DNA of 64,000 nt from the NCBI RefSeq assembly GCF_901709675.1, contig NC_051100.1:4338001-4402000 (forward strand), written 5' to 3'. Shown piece by piece: positions 26,401 through 39,150 of this stretch (positions are counted from its first letter, which is position 1; each line of letters opens with the position of its first letter). Under the pieces are notes generated by a model, which saw only the letters and a program-made list of their open reading frames with translations, made no database searches and was not told the DNA's origin. This stretch comes from Syngnathus acus (Eukaryota; Chordata; Actinopteri; Syngnathiformes; Syngnathidae). The translations under genes were made by a program, and so were the position numbers.

Positions 26401-28784
26401 TAGTGGGTGAAATTGACTTACTCTGGCACCTTCAACTTTTTGTCATAATTCCAGTAAAAGTACGTACTTCTTTTCTTTCCAGTGATAACATTACACATTC
26501 ATTCTTATTAGCTTTTTAATAATTTCGCAATCGTGCTTTTTTTTTTTAACATTTACTTTGGAGCGTTGCCCTTCAACGCCTTCATATGCTGTCATTTTGG
26601 CCTTCATAGCATAATTGTATTAGGCGGCGCACATGTTGAATGTGAACTGGGAGAAAGAAAAAAAAAAGTATTTTTTGCGTGGTAGAAAAGGGACGTGGAC
26701 TTAAGCTCTGTGCAATTACATACGGTGACCCTGGAACAAAAAAGTCAAATATAGCTCAGGGCCAAATCGCATTTCATGTCGCGGGTGAGCCAAACAAAAG
26801 AACAAGCATTAAAATGGAAAGGAAAAAAAAAAAGCCTGCATATCTTACAGCATTTGGAAGTTGTTTCCTGTAAAAAGTGGATGATCGAGGCAAGTGTGGC
26901 TTGGAAACATCTTTCAGTTGCCGAGCCCCCAGCCTTGACCCGGCGGGTCAAAGCCAGTCAGGCTCTTCCTGTCTGCGGCTTTTCCCAGGATCCCCTGCCT
27001 GTCGGCGTGTCAGCACCTCTGCTGTCTCCTCACCGGCTCAGGATGTTGCTTTTGCCTTCCAAGAGTTTCCTGAAACCGGAGGAAAAGAAAGAAAGAAAGG
27101 GAAGAAAAAAAAAAAGATTGGTTTCCATTCCGTGCGAGAGGAGGTCAGCTGGTGCGTTTAAAAAAAAAAAAAAAAAAAAACGGCATTTAAAAAAAAAAAA
27201 AAAAAATGTCCGTTTTGTATATTTGACTCAATTTTACCAAACGGCTGGCCTCTGACTGGCGTCTATTTGTGGATGTGAGGATGCATTAGCCTGTGGGGGA
27301 TGACAAGTGCATGGAGGGAAGAGGGTAAATACTCCAGTCCCGCCTTCTCTCAGCTTTCTTTTTCCCACACTGTTTTTTTTTTTTAATTTGAAACGGCAAA
27401 AATAGATGACTTTCCGGGAGCATTGCTGAGATGTTTTCAATTAAGTGGCGGGCGGGCGAGCGGGGGTCATTTGTCTAATTAGAGGGCGTGATGGACAGCG
27501 CAGAAATGGGCCACGCGGCATTTGGAGTTGCCTTGCGCAGGTAGGCCGCATGACAAGGTGCCACCCGTGGCAACACACGGCCTGATTACTTTGCTGTTCC
27601 AAAGACAAAAAAGTTATGCCGTGAGCTACTCTTGAAGTCCCCTGACTTTTTTTTTTTTTTTTTATATATAACATTGTTAGCTTTTTTTTTTTCTGGTAAC
27701 ATTACGGGATTTCTTTTGTAAATTTACACATTTCTTGTTTTTTCAATCTTCTGATTTTTTTCATTTTTCCTCAAAACATTACAATTTCTTGTAATCTTAC
27801 GTTTTGCTTATTATTCGGATTATTAGTTTTATTTACCTAAATGATTGTTTTCATATGATAACTTTTTTTATAACTATTTTTCCCAGTTTCTTTGTAACTT
27901 TAGTTTTTTGTGTGAGCGAGGGAATACATTTATGAATATTTCAGATAACTGCAACTTTGTCCCCATAACATTTTGTTGTAATTTTATATTCTTCTCTAAT
28001 ATAACACAACTTTTCTCATATTATGACTTTTTATCAGATCCCTATTTTTCCCCAACTTTTTAACATTGCACCTTCTTTTTGTGTTACTCTGACATTGATA
28101 ACGTAATATCAATTTTTTTACGCAGGTAGTCTAAAGTGACAAGGATGCACCCCTGGCTACAAATGTCCTGATTACTTTCTCGTCTCCAGCCTCAAATGGC
28201 ATTTTAGCACGCCGAAAGCTAAAAAATCCAAAAACGAGAGCAAGTTTACGTTCAATTACAAAAGAAATAATCAAATAAAGGACAATTTCATAATCAGGCT
28301 CAAGTTAGCGCCATGCACCTTTGTCTCAACTTTTTTGATAGCAAGTCTGTCAAGGAAGCTTGGGGGGAAAATAAAAAAATAAAAAACATCCTGCGCGTCC
28401 CCCGCAGTCAAGCAGTACACCCGTAAGTCCTATTCCCCCGCCGAGCAGCCCAAAGTGTACGTGTATAAATGGAAGGCCTGTCATTTCACATTCATTAAAA
28501 GTGAAGTTCCAAAATTAATAATGTAAAAATATGGGTTTTAATTAGTCTTCTATTCTGCCCAATGTACTTAAATTGGATCATCCGGTCCCCGATGCCCTTT
28601 CACTTAATAAAGAATTAGCCTGTGATGTTCTCAGCTTGACAGGTAGGATAAAGTGGAGGGAGGGGGGACGAGGGGGGGGGCGGCTGTTATATAAAGGATA
28701 TATCCGTTTGTACGTAATTTGCAGCTTAGTCAATTTGACAGGGGGGGAAGCGGCCCGGCCATGGATCCCGGTGCAGGTTTAATG

Positions 28785-29030
28785 CATTTCGATCATGTTA
28801 TGGCGTGACCACGCCATTGCCTTGCCAAATAATTAGTGACATTAATCCAATTTGATTGGCCATCTTCGACGAGCTGAGCGGCGCTTCCGTAGACAAGGTG
28901 GCTGGCAAAGTGCTTTCGAGCCACGATACGTTTGCTTCGATAGTAGAAAGTCGGCGTGATTAATTTTGGGGATGGCCCGGATTATCATTTGAGGAGTTTT
29001 CGTAATATTAGCATTTTATGCTAATGCGTG
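28785..29030. promoter_or_regulatory. Enhancer-like block with two inverted repeats
   Basis: The block contains ATGGCGTG/CACGCCAT (28800-28817, 2-bp spacer), aataattagtgacattaatcc, ccaatttgattggcca, and the inverted pair ATTAGCAT/ATGCTAAT (29007-29025, 3-bp spacer). The density of paired motifs suggests regulatory DNA. Confidence 0.35.
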
Positions 29031-31155
29031 AACATTTTTCATTTTACGACTTCACTGTCGTAACACGATCGGCAAAAGTTGATTCCATGCAAAGGCTATA
29101 TTCAAGTGGAATGATTCGATTCGGCTCGAGTCTGATTCCGATTCGATTCCGTACGGTGAGGCTGAATTCGAGAGCGTATGACATCTAATGAAATAATCCA
29201 ACTTATTTCTGGATGCGGTACTTTTCCGATAATTATTTCTGAACTATACATGAGGCGCTTCAAATAAAATAACATCGAACACAAAGACTTGGGCATCTTT
29301 AAGGTTAAAGATGGCGGGGGTGGGGTGGCAATCAAGGCAGCCTTCAGTTGATAGCATATGGCATCCATGAGTGATCCGTACATGTCGTGGCCATATAGCG
29401 CCGCTTGTGTGCGCCTGAGTGGGTGTTGTCGCGCTATTGGTAGGCAACGCGCCCAGACAGCCCTCGCCAGCCTCTTCCCGGTTTCTGCCGCTCCCCTCGC
29501 GCGGGACAGGCACAGCTGTCAGATCAAAATCAATCGCATTTTAAAGGACGTGCGAGCTAAATATTTCATTCTTGCCTTGGGAACCAATTAAGTGCTACAT
29601 ATGAAGTCGGGAGGACTGGTTGAGCCGCAGTCGTACTGGTGCGTACCAGCTGCTCCATTGCTTACACCCGACCCCCCCAACACGCACACATACACCGCAC
29701 CCCTCCCCATGCAAATGTGTGAGTGTGAACGCTCCACTTCAATTACCTAGTGATGTTTTAAAAATGCACCAAAGCCAGACTGGCAGTCCGGAAATTGGAG
29801 GGGATCCACCCCAGGTATGTTGTTTATTTAGTTGTTGTCTGTTGTGCTGGCTGTAACCCATTTGCCCTCATTGCAGATGTGAAGGATGGCAGCGATATAG
29901 GGGGTGGAGGTGGGAGTGGGGGCCTTCAAAGTGCCATGTGTCAGTGAACGCCACACACCGCATGGCGGGGACGACTGGCGTCTCCTCGCCAAAATATGAC
30001 CGCCGCCTGCCTCGCCGTCTGCCCTCGCGCCGTGACCTCCGCCAAGGAGATGATGTCGTTAGCACAAGTTTTTAGAACGTTTTCGTACTATTTTGGCATT
30101 TTGCCTTTTGTATTTTAAAAAAATTATGGATTTGATTGACTTTTGTCCTTTTTAACTACTGCACTAGTGATTTAGTTTCTCAATTATTTAGTTCAAATAA
30201 AAGCATACGCTGGCAAAACGTGGAATATATTCAGTTTTGATTCCAACAAAGTAGCGCTTCACTATTCAATACATATACTTTTCTATTCTTTCCCAAACGT
30301 AATAATTTTTTCATGGTTCACTTCATTTATTTATTTGTTTCCAAAAAAGTCAATGCACAAGCGCCCAAAGCTGTCAAAATGTAGCATATACTCAATTTTG
30401 AGTGCAATAAAGTAGCGCTAAGTTTAACTTTGATTTAGCATTGCCTAGCAAAATTCACTTGGGAACACCTCGCCTGCTGCGTCCTTCTCACAGCGTGAAG
30501 GTCACGACAAGCTGTGCGCGCGCACCCCATCAGAAGGATGCAAGTCGTAGCGGGAAGGTTAAAGCGTGTACATGTGTGAGGCGGGCAGAAGGGGGGAGGA
30601 GCTTAAGTGCGCGTGCGGTAGAAGGCGTCTGAAGTGGTGAGGGGTGAAAAGGAAAATGTGCGAGTGAGCGAAAAGAGCAAAGAATAAGAAAAAGAAAAAA
30701 AGAAAAAGTGAGAGAAACAAAAGCAGAACGGAGACAAAGTGAGAGACGGCGCAAAAAGCAATCGGCGGCGCGAGGGCTAGTGAGAACGGACGGACGGACG
30801 GGCGGGCGGGCGGTAGGGCGAGCCAGCGAGCGGGCGAGGATGATTGATAACGGTGCTGACAGAAGCCCTCTGGCCATGCTCTCCGTGGCAGTTTAGGGAG
30901 ACGGGGGCCTCCCCGCGTGAGAGCGAGCTGCCCCCTCGCCACCGTCCCTCCACACACTCCACATCTGGTGGGATCGCCCACGCTGGGTCAGAGGTCGCGG
31001 CACCACGGGGGCTTACTTTTGGACTCGAGTGAAACGCCAGGCCTAAACCGTCGCCAAATAAAATACAATAAACGAACGTGTCGTAGTAGAGCAATTTTTT
31101 TTTTCTGTGCAGGTGACACGCAAAAAATCTAAGAAAAAAAAACCGCTGTGATTTA

Positions 31156-31186
<31 letters not shown>

Positions 31187-33523
31187 GTGGAAGAGACAAC
31201 ACTGATGAATTAGGGATAAATAATGAAGTAGCTGAGGGACTGGGTTTGTGATCGCGAGAGGGCCCATCAACAGAGAACACTAATACTTTTGAATGCTATG
31301 CCGTTTGATGTTGATCAAGTTCAACTCGGCTGACAGGCCCGAGAAGACTGCGGGGAGCACTGGGACCCTTCCGAGTCTCTGACACACACACACCCGCGCA
31401 CAAAACCTACTCAGACAGGTGAAAGAGAAGGCGCAGGACAATAGACTCACACACACACACAACCACCCGCACTCTTATCCCCGACAGTTATTCAAGTTCA
31501 AGTTAGAAGAAGTAAGCCTACAACGCGTCTACTCGGAGGCTTTCCATTCAACTTTACTGACTTCAAGGAAGACACATCGACGACGCGGTCCACCATTTTA
31601 GCTCCGAGGCCCACTTAAGACATACGCTCGCGAGTAATTCCGTCTAAATTCCCCTCGATAGGACACTAAAGGAACTTCTCATTTCTACACGACCATTGTG
31701 ACGTCTGCATTTTTAGCGTAGGGCGTTTCATTTCCTCACCTATGAATCGGGCCCGACCAATTTGTGTATATGAACGCTGATGGCGGAGTCGCTGCTCCTC
31801 CCTGGCTGGGGTCATTTTCAAAGTGTCGCCATTTAACTGCGAGGCAAAGGGGGTTAGGGGGGGGGGGGGCGGGGCTCCCTACCTCCAGCGTTGGGCAGCG
31901 TCGGGCTGTGTGGAGAGCGTGGCCTCATTATGAAGGAGATAAAGACCGTTAAGGCTGTTTGGTCTTGGGCCGGCTCCAGCCCCTATGGTGAAACACACCT
32001 GCTCCCCTCTTTAAAAAGCCCTGCTCCAGTTTAGCTCTTGGCCACGGACGAGTAATGACCTATCCAGGGGGCCGTAACGCCCGCTTCGTTTAGCCTGTCG
32101 TTAAGACCCAGAGTCAGCAGCATACTGCGGCGCGTGGCCGTGCCAAAACTCAGTACGGGGCGTCCTTGCCAAAAGAGCCCGCATCAAGCCTACGCGGCTA
32201 GAATGCGGATAAGTCAACTGGATGAAAAGACAATCAAACGTGAGCTGTTATTCTCTGAACGTGCGCTAGCGCATTCTGGTCAGAGACAAAATGCATCACA
32301 ATTGACTTTCCATTCATTTCAATACATTTGCATTCAAACGCGGGCTGGCTCGCTAATTAGACAACATAAAGTTGCAGCTTGACACCGCTTGGGCCGCCGT
32401 TGTCGTCCCCGTCTTTGTTGTGGCCGGGGACGCCGGCGCGCGGAAATAGGCGACGGCGTGGAGGCCCCCGTCAAAAGATCTCCCACTTCTGTTTTCATCA
32501 AAGCGTTTCTTTGGCACTACACGGCAGCGCGGGTATGCTAATGTGTTGTGCTGCCTGGAAAGCTGTCAAAAAGCGCCCACCTTGGATGAGAGAGCGCCGT
32601 AATTCAAGCGGGCTCCTGTCTTGTGCGCGTTCAGGTCTCCTCATTATGCCGCTTTGCAGGGTAATGGCGTCTCGCGCCGTTTTATCTGTCAGCTCGCAGC
32701 AAACTATAGTTTTTTTAGCCGCCTATAGTTGATGCTAACATCAAAGGCGTGGGAAAAAGAAGGGGAGAAGGGGGGGGGCAGGTTGTCGCGTTAAAATAAA
32801 AAAATAAATAAAAAGGGGAACCGCTCCCGGTAGGCGAAAATTGAACGTCTTGTGTGTATTGAGAATAGATTTGCTGCTTCGCCGTGGACGTGTTTGTTCT
32901 CGAGTAAACAGCGAGTCTTGTTTGGGTGTAACTGTCAGCCCGAGTAACCCCCCCCAAAAACCCCCGCGAGAGCTGGCTTGTTCGCAAAGCGGGGAAACAC
33001 GGAGGCACACATTCTCGCCGTCTGATCAACCGGGAATCGAGTTGGCGCTGACAACGGCGCGAGCGGCACGTAGATACGCGCCACTTCCCGGTGCAGTGAT
33101 GCCTTCACTTGAAGGTGGCGCAAATTTGACAATAGAGCTGAACAATGACTCAAATTTAAATTAACATCCCAATGTTGTGCAATGCAATTTGCAAATCACA
33201 AAGGCTGCTATTTATTTTTTAGGGGTATCAAACAGTTATCAATCATTTTATCAAAGTTAATTGTAGTTTCAGTTTTGTTTTTTTAAACACCATTTTGTTT
33301 TTTTTCATGTTTCCATTGGCACTACAGTGCTAGAACAGATTGATGGACTTACAATTTATGAACATGAGAAAACCCGATTTGATTGAACGGAATTGAGTTA
33401 CAAGTTTGGTCATGGAATGAATTTAACTCCTAAGTTGAGGCATCTGTCGTCTGGCACCTTCTCGCCTTTATTTGGCCAAGTGGGGCTTTTACACCCCCAG
33501 CGGGTGCTGACAGATTTGTGAAT
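29031..33523. other. Non-coding desert with a CpG-rich segment
   Basis: A CpG- and purine-rich stretch spans about 30480-31000, including ACGG/GCGG repeats at 30786-30815. A G13 run lies at 31857-31869. No TATA box, first exon or coding exon could be supported, though an unannotated promoter is possible. Confidence 0.5.
31155..31189 (+). repeat. (GT)n microsatellite
   Basis: A GT dinucleotide repeat of about 17 units with one GC interruption. Confidence 0.95.
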
Positions 33524-33678
33524 ATCCATCCATTTTCTTTAGCACTTGTCCTCATTAGGGTCACACATAAACTGGAGCATATCCCACCCAATTGACTTAA
33601 AATGAAGGCGGGATACACCCTGGACCGGTCACCCGCTAACTGACAAAGCGTTCACACCTATGGACAATTTAGAGGTCA
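33524..33678 (+). repeat. Degraded dispersed teleost repeat
   Basis: The block starts tccatccattttctttagca, continues with a 'cttgtcctcattagggtc' segment and 'gcgggatacaccctgga', and ends cacctatggacaatttagag. These landmarks, in this order, are typical of a very common interspersed repeat in fish genomes. The copy is shortened and diverged. I do not assign a repeat family name. Confidence 0.65.
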
Positions 33679-35589
33679 TTAATTAGCTGTTTTGGAAATG
33701 CAGAGTGCATGAAAACAAATACATATCAAAATTGTGCATTGATATCTTTTTAAAGACATTTTTATGCGGCTTTTATCTAAAAAAAAAACATTTTACTCTT
33801 TCGTAAGGTTTGATTTATTCCATATAATTTAACTCCATTTAATTCTATCTCATTTAACTTGACTAATTACGATTCATTTCAGTGCAGTTTTACCGCATCA
33901 TCCAACTCAATTGCAAAAGCAATATCAAGCAAAGAGAATTTGATCACGTAATGGCCTACTGGAGGAAGAATTTTTAGCAGGCTTTCCTCCAATGTTTTTG
34001 AAACAATTTGTGACAAACCCATCATTTCAAAAGGTTACATAGTAAAACCGCTTAGTTGCGAGGCCCTCCCGACTGCGTGGCAGATGTGCGAACCACGAGC
34101 CCACCGTGCCGCACAGATTTATGAATATGCGTGTGTTTATTGCAAGTGTTTGCGGCGGTGGTCTTTTTCGAAGACGCGCGTAGAGCAAATTAAAACTCAC
34201 CGCAGGAAACGAGCGCCCTTGGCACTCCTCCTCCCAAGCAGCTGCACGCACCCCAACCATCATCTGCCATTTTGACACATCCACGGGGCGTAGCAGGCAG
34301 CCGCGAGGGGGGGTAGGGTGGCGGGAAGGGAGTTTTTCAGTTGGCAAAGGTGCCAACGCGGCACCCGCGGCTGCGAGCGTCGCCGGGCCGCAGCCTCCAG
34401 CCAAACAGGTGTGTGACACGGTGCCGCCGGTTCCTCTTCGGGGGCCCGGGGAGCAGGCGTCAGGGACCCTGGCGGGGACTGCGTGCCGCAGGAAACAAAG
34501 GGAGGTTAGGTGTGCACCTGACAAGCTCATTGATAACGTCCGGGACAGCAGCCCTGAAGTGGATGGCAAATTGCCTCTAATGCTTCCTGGAGATCACGGG
34601 CCAAAGTCAGGTGCTGAGCGCTAAATGGCCTCATTAGTTATGATTCTTCTCCTATTTTTTTTTTTAATGGTGGAGGGACTTTTAGCAAGGAATTTTTGGA
34701 CACACACATCATGTCAGAGGTACCCAGACATGTCAGCATAACTCAGTTACAGATATGCCCAAATGCTCAGACTTCCTCTGCTGAACTGCTGTTACGGACC
34801 TGTTCCACATTTTGAAAAAAAAAAATAAGAATAATATGACCAATATAAGACATTTGAAAACAGTGTCCACTCCAAATGTAATGTGCAAAGCTCAAAGACA
34901 AAAGTAACATTTACATTCAGAGTATACTTCGAAATTAATATTCAATAAATTCGGAACAATACATAAGAGCACAACAGTACCGTAGCACTATAAAGGTTAT
35001 ACAACGGATTTTAGAAAACAAAATTTAAAAAAACTTTACGACGGGTGATGTTAGCGCCACTGACAAAATACGAGGTTAGCAACGATAAGCTACGCCTAGC
35101 CCTAGCCTGCCAACACAATTAACAGACTTAACAGTATACAGCAGGGTGCCTCGGAATTGAAAAGCATCACAGACAGTATATAGCTGAACCTGTGCAAAAA
35201 AAAAAGAAGTTTTAAAGCATCTAAATGGCCTACCAGCAGGAGCGCCAAGCTGGTCCTCCTCAAGCACGACACCATTTTGTGGAGTGGACCACCTGCCATA
35301 TGAAAGAGGCAATGAAGTCGGCAGATAGACGAAATATTTCATGGATATTTTGTATTTATATAAAACAAAACGTTTTTCAAATAAATGTAACGAGAACGAG
35401 TCGAACGCGACCATTGCCAATTTGCCACCCACCTGTTGCAGCCGCTCACAACTTGTAACGAGCACCGCCTACAGGCCTGGAATGGAACACTGTCACCAGA
35501 GCACGTCATCAAATTTGGGTTTTACGTCATCAATCTACTTAATGCCATCCCGAATTTACTCAGTAATTTAAGTCATGGTAATAAAAAAT

Positions 35590-35699
35590 GGTTAGTTAGT
35601 TGGTTGGTTGGTTGGTTGGTTGGTTGGTTGGTTGGTTGGTTGGTTGGTTGGTTGGTTGGTTAGTTAGTTGGTTGGTTAGTTAGTTCGTTAGTTAGTTAG
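35590..35699 (+). repeat. (TTGG)n / (TTAG)n tetranucleotide microsatellite
   Basis: About 27 four-base units, mainly GGTT, are flanked on both sides by GTTA variants. It ends just before 'gaattggagaaagg'. Confidence 0.95.
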
Positions 35700-36391
35700 G
35701 GAATTGGAGAAAGGTGTGGATCGAGGAATTACCTTGAAATCAATTGTTCTTGTTAAGGGTGAAATAGTGTAATTTCTATTTGAACCCCATCTTGATAAAG
35801 GTCTCCTTTTCTGGAAATGACTTTCTTCTGGATTCTGATTGTCAAGAGTGTGCAGTGAAGCCTGTTGGGGATGTTTGCCTCATCCCAGAGTAGAAAGCTG
35901 CATGTGCATGGCCTTGCAAGTGAAATGAGCTGAAAGTCGAGCGACCACCAGCTTGCTTCATCTTCCACCCATCAAATGTTATCACGGCAACAAAACTAAA
36001 CAATGAGACAACAAATGAGAGAAATGAGCATGCACCTATTTAGAATTCTCAGCGTCGCTCCCAACACACACCCGCGCCCCTCTTCACACTTCACTCGGAA
36101 TCCCCCAGTGACAGATCCTGTAACGGAGGAGAGGGAGGCTGTGAGTTGCCCGGGGGGTTCCTCAAGGCACCCGTCTGGGACCTGCTTCATAATCAGTGGA
36201 CAGAGAGCAAGCAGAGTACCGCGGCGCCTTTCCCAGAGCCACTCTCCTCCCCCCGGCTCGCCCGACTCTGCTAAGCACCTGGAGGCTACCTGTTAAGGTG
36301 CTCCCCCTGGTCTGGCCTCTCTTCCCAGGCACAGAAAGAAAAAAAAACATGTTTGGGCTGCTTTATTAAAGTGCTGATTGGATGAAGGGAA

Positions 36392-36430
36392 CTGTGTGTG
36401 TGTGTGTGGGTGTGCGTGTGTGTGTGTGTA
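36392..36430 (+). repeat. (GT)n microsatellite, interrupted
   Basis: A GT repeat with a ggg and a gc interruption; about 19 units in total. Confidence 0.95.
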
Positions 36431-36589
36431 TTGTTTATATTCATCTGTGCATAAATTGATCTTGATACACACATACTTATGCATGTGTGAACTCATTATA
36501 TGTGTGCGCACTAATGCATGCACAACATGTTTGAGCGCCCCGGCACATCATTTGCATGTACAAATGATAAGCGGCATCGCCCGGTGTTG

Positions 36590-36860
36590 CTAATAGCGGC
36601 CTTATTATTGTTAGTTGTCAAGGAGATGCGGAATTACTCACCCACATGGACATTAGCGGATGCCAAGTAACAGGCTGGACAAGGCGCCGTTCTCTGCAGA
36701 CCACTTTGGCCCTTATCAACAATAATGCTTGTTAATAATGCGAAATGGCTCTAATTGCTCTGCGGCGGAATTAACTGCAGCATGATCTTCCTGATAATAA
36801 CAATAAAAACAGATGCTCGGAGATAATGTGGGCTAAATTGGAAATATGGCAATTGATGTG
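36590..36860. promoter_or_regulatory. Enhancer-like block upstream of the duplicated segment
   Basis: The block is repeat-free and rich in homeodomain and Sox-type motifs (cttattattgttag, aacaataatgcttgttaata, gctctaattgctc, ggaattaactgcag, aacaataaaaacag). It runs directly into the first copy of the local duplication. Confidence 0.3.
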
Positions 36861-36884
36861 TATTGTTTTGGAGTGCTGAGCGAG

Positions 36885-37492
36885 TGCAGCTATTTCATCT
36901 GTTGTTTTATTGTAGTTACTGTAGCGATATGTAATATTATGTTTCCATATATTCCCTGGACTGCGCCCGCGGGCATATCTCCTCCTTTTTGCTGTTCTGA
37001 AGCTCTTGTAGACGCAGCGAGCGCAACCTTGTTGTTCTGCACGTCGGCTCTGCACCGGGACATTTTAGAATATTGGCATATTCAGCGGGTTTATGTTTGT
37101 ATTTTTTTTTAGCATTTTCTGAGGCATTAAAAGAAAATGACATTTTATTGTCACAAAAACCTGTAGCAAACAGTATTGCAGTATTAGCAACTGCATCTTA
37201 GCAAAGTTAGGCAGTCAGCTACTCGACTACTCTGTCCGGCCCTTAATGGATGCAAGTGGAATGACTGGTGAGCTTGTTAAATTAATCTTTTGAGTTACAT
37301 ATCGTATTTAAATGATCCATTTTGTAATGATCATGTGGATTAAATCCCGGTGGAGTAAATTGGGGAATGCAGCTACTGTATTTCATCTGTTGTTTTATTG
37401 TAGTTCACGCGAAGCGATGTAAAATTGTGTTTTCACATATTCCCCGGACTGCGCCGGCGGGCATCTCTCCTCCTATTTTGTTGTTGTGAAGC
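36885..37492 (+). repeat. Local direct duplication of an approximately 120-bp block
   Basis: The block at 36885-37002 recurs, diverged, at 37368-37492. Shared landmarks in order are gcagct, tttcatctgttgttttattg, tagtt, agcgat, gtaaaattgtg-like sequence, cacatattcc, ggactgcgcc, cgggcat and tctcctcct. The copies are about 480 bp apart in the same orientation. They differ by scattered substitutions and small indels, so the duplication is not recent. Neither copy is coding. Confidence 0.85.
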
Positions 37493-38984
37493 GCATCTCC
37501 TCCTTGCGCAATGGACTTTCCCTGACAGAACATTTGAACAAACACACCTCAGCTATTTCCACATCCACCCCGGGAACGCGTGCGGACGTGCGCTCAGCCG
37601 CGCGTGCTCCTCCAAGATAACCGAGGAGGGTTGGCGCGAGAGGGCCGAGCCAGGACCGTCGCTGCAGTTTGGTTTGGTCCTCGCTCGGAGCCAGCTGGCC
37701 TCATTAGGACTTGATGGGAGGCGGGTGCACGTCAACAAATGTAGTGTGAAGCGTGGCCCGATGCCCGCCAGAGAGATGCCTGTCCAGATCATTATTCGGG
37801 GTCTCTCCTTAAGGCGGCGTCCTCACCTGGCCGCCCCACCTGAGCTTAACGTTTGGCTCGGTGAAGCGCAAAGAGGTTTGCGAGGGCGGCTCGCCGTGGC
37901 GTGAAGGGACAGGAGGATATGATGCATCACCAGAGACGACCGCCGACCTTACAGTCTGAGGGCCGCCCGACCGGAACCGAGGCCTTGTTCCGACAGAGGG
38001 GCTGCGGCGGCGCGAGCTGTGACGGATGGCGGCAGTTCGTTCCAGAGTCGACCCCCGCCGACGCCTCCTCCTCGCCAACCTCCCCCGAGCAGGTGTGTGT
38101 GCGTCTCACATCTGCAGGCAGGCACAGTGAACCGAGACCAAATGGCAGACGCACGGGGCCCATCGGGTACCTGTGCACTGAGACACACTAATGATTATGG
38201 ATGCGGGCCTATTAACGGTCACATCTGTAAGGGAGAACAACAACCAGCGCGTTGGGAGTGAGTCAGCACTTTTCCCCCCCCGAATCCCTTCTGGAGCCGA
38301 GACATGCCCGTGTCAATGTTGGGAAGGGGAAAAAGAACTCCAGAATGCTTCCTTCCTAAGGCGCAAACATGGCGCAGGCTGTTCTCCTTGACACACTCTG
38401 AGGGGCTCTTTACACTGCACCTCCTTCCATTGAAAACAGATCGGGGGAAATAACAGCCTGCTTTTGGCTGTTTGTATACACAACATCGACTTTTGGGAGC
38501 TTGAAAAGTTTTGAAAACTGGTCTAAAAGTGTTGCTTTGCTGTATTGTTTCGGTAAGACATTAAACTACAGGATACGTGTGTTAAAAGGGATATTCAAAA
38601 ATCTGTAACATCACCAACTAGTGGCCTGGCATTCTTATTACATTCATATATATGTTTTTTAAATTCGATGTTTCGGTTTTCAGACTAGCTCTAAACTTTG
38701 TTTCAAAACATTGACTAAAGTTCGCACACGGCGCCCAAAAGAACTCGCCATGCTTGCCAAATTACCTAATGAATTCATCAACTTAAAAACGGCATGAAAT
38801 ATTCATTCTAAGAGTATAGGCGATAAATTAAATATCACTCATTGACTCGTTATTTAAAAATGCATCATGCGATTTGCATAGTTTCATCCCTGAAAGGAAA
38901 TAATAATGGCCAGTTGTCGTGTAGTGTCTTTCATGACGGCTGAAGCCGGCGTCTTTTTGTTCCCTCGTCTGCTACTTGCCGCTC
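37493..38984. other. CpG-rich then A/T-rich non-coding stretch
   Basis: About 37540-38110 is CpG-rich with open frames in several phases and no recognisable protein; 38450-38900 is A/T-rich. It could be an island without a visible gene. Confidence 0.5.
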
Positions 38985-39150
38985 ATTAAAGTTTCAACAC
39001 GGCCCGTTTTAATTGTCAACCCTTTGACAGGTTGATAAAAGCAACTTGACAATTAAGTTCATTGGCCCCCGCTATGCATATTAATTAGGTCTTATTTGGG
39101 TTTCCATTGTTATTAGAAGGAGCGCTCGCCGTGTAGCAAAAATGTCATCC
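38985..39150. promoter_or_regulatory. Enhancer-like block with 11-bp inverted repeat and POU/homeodomain site
   Basis: TTAATTGTCAA (39009-39019) and TTGACAATTAA (39046-39056) form a perfect inverted repeat around a TTTGACAGG (TALE/Meis-type) motif. Downstream lies TATGCATATTAATTAG (39073-39088), a POU-like plus homeodomain motif, and tccattgttattag (Sox-type). This is the most enhancer-like block in the desert. Confidence 0.4.

Larger units (their letters stand above)
19141..28784. other. Non-coding desert, mixed composition
   Basis: This includes a (CTAG)n stretch (20165-20194), a CTCF-like motif (22177), A/T-rich sequence at 24100-24800 and 27650-28120, a GA/A tract (26053-26081) and two long A tracts (27160-27206). 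An open frame of 159 residues at 26776-27255 is driven by A-rich codons and is not credible. Confidence 0.6.
33679..36589. other. Non-coding desert
   Basis: This contains G/C-rich sequence at 34070-34620, where a 180-residue minus-strand frame shows only low-complexity Pro/Arg/Ala-rich residues, plus the TTGG and GT microsatellites. Confidence 0.6.

Noticed and set aside
34027-34569. 180-residue open frame on the minus strand
   Set aside because: G/C-rich sequence lacks stop codons by composition. The protein is Pro/Arg/Ala-rich without a known motif.
31155-36430. GT repeats as Z-DNA regulatory elements
   Set aside because: These are ordinary microsatellites with nothing in the context to suggest function.
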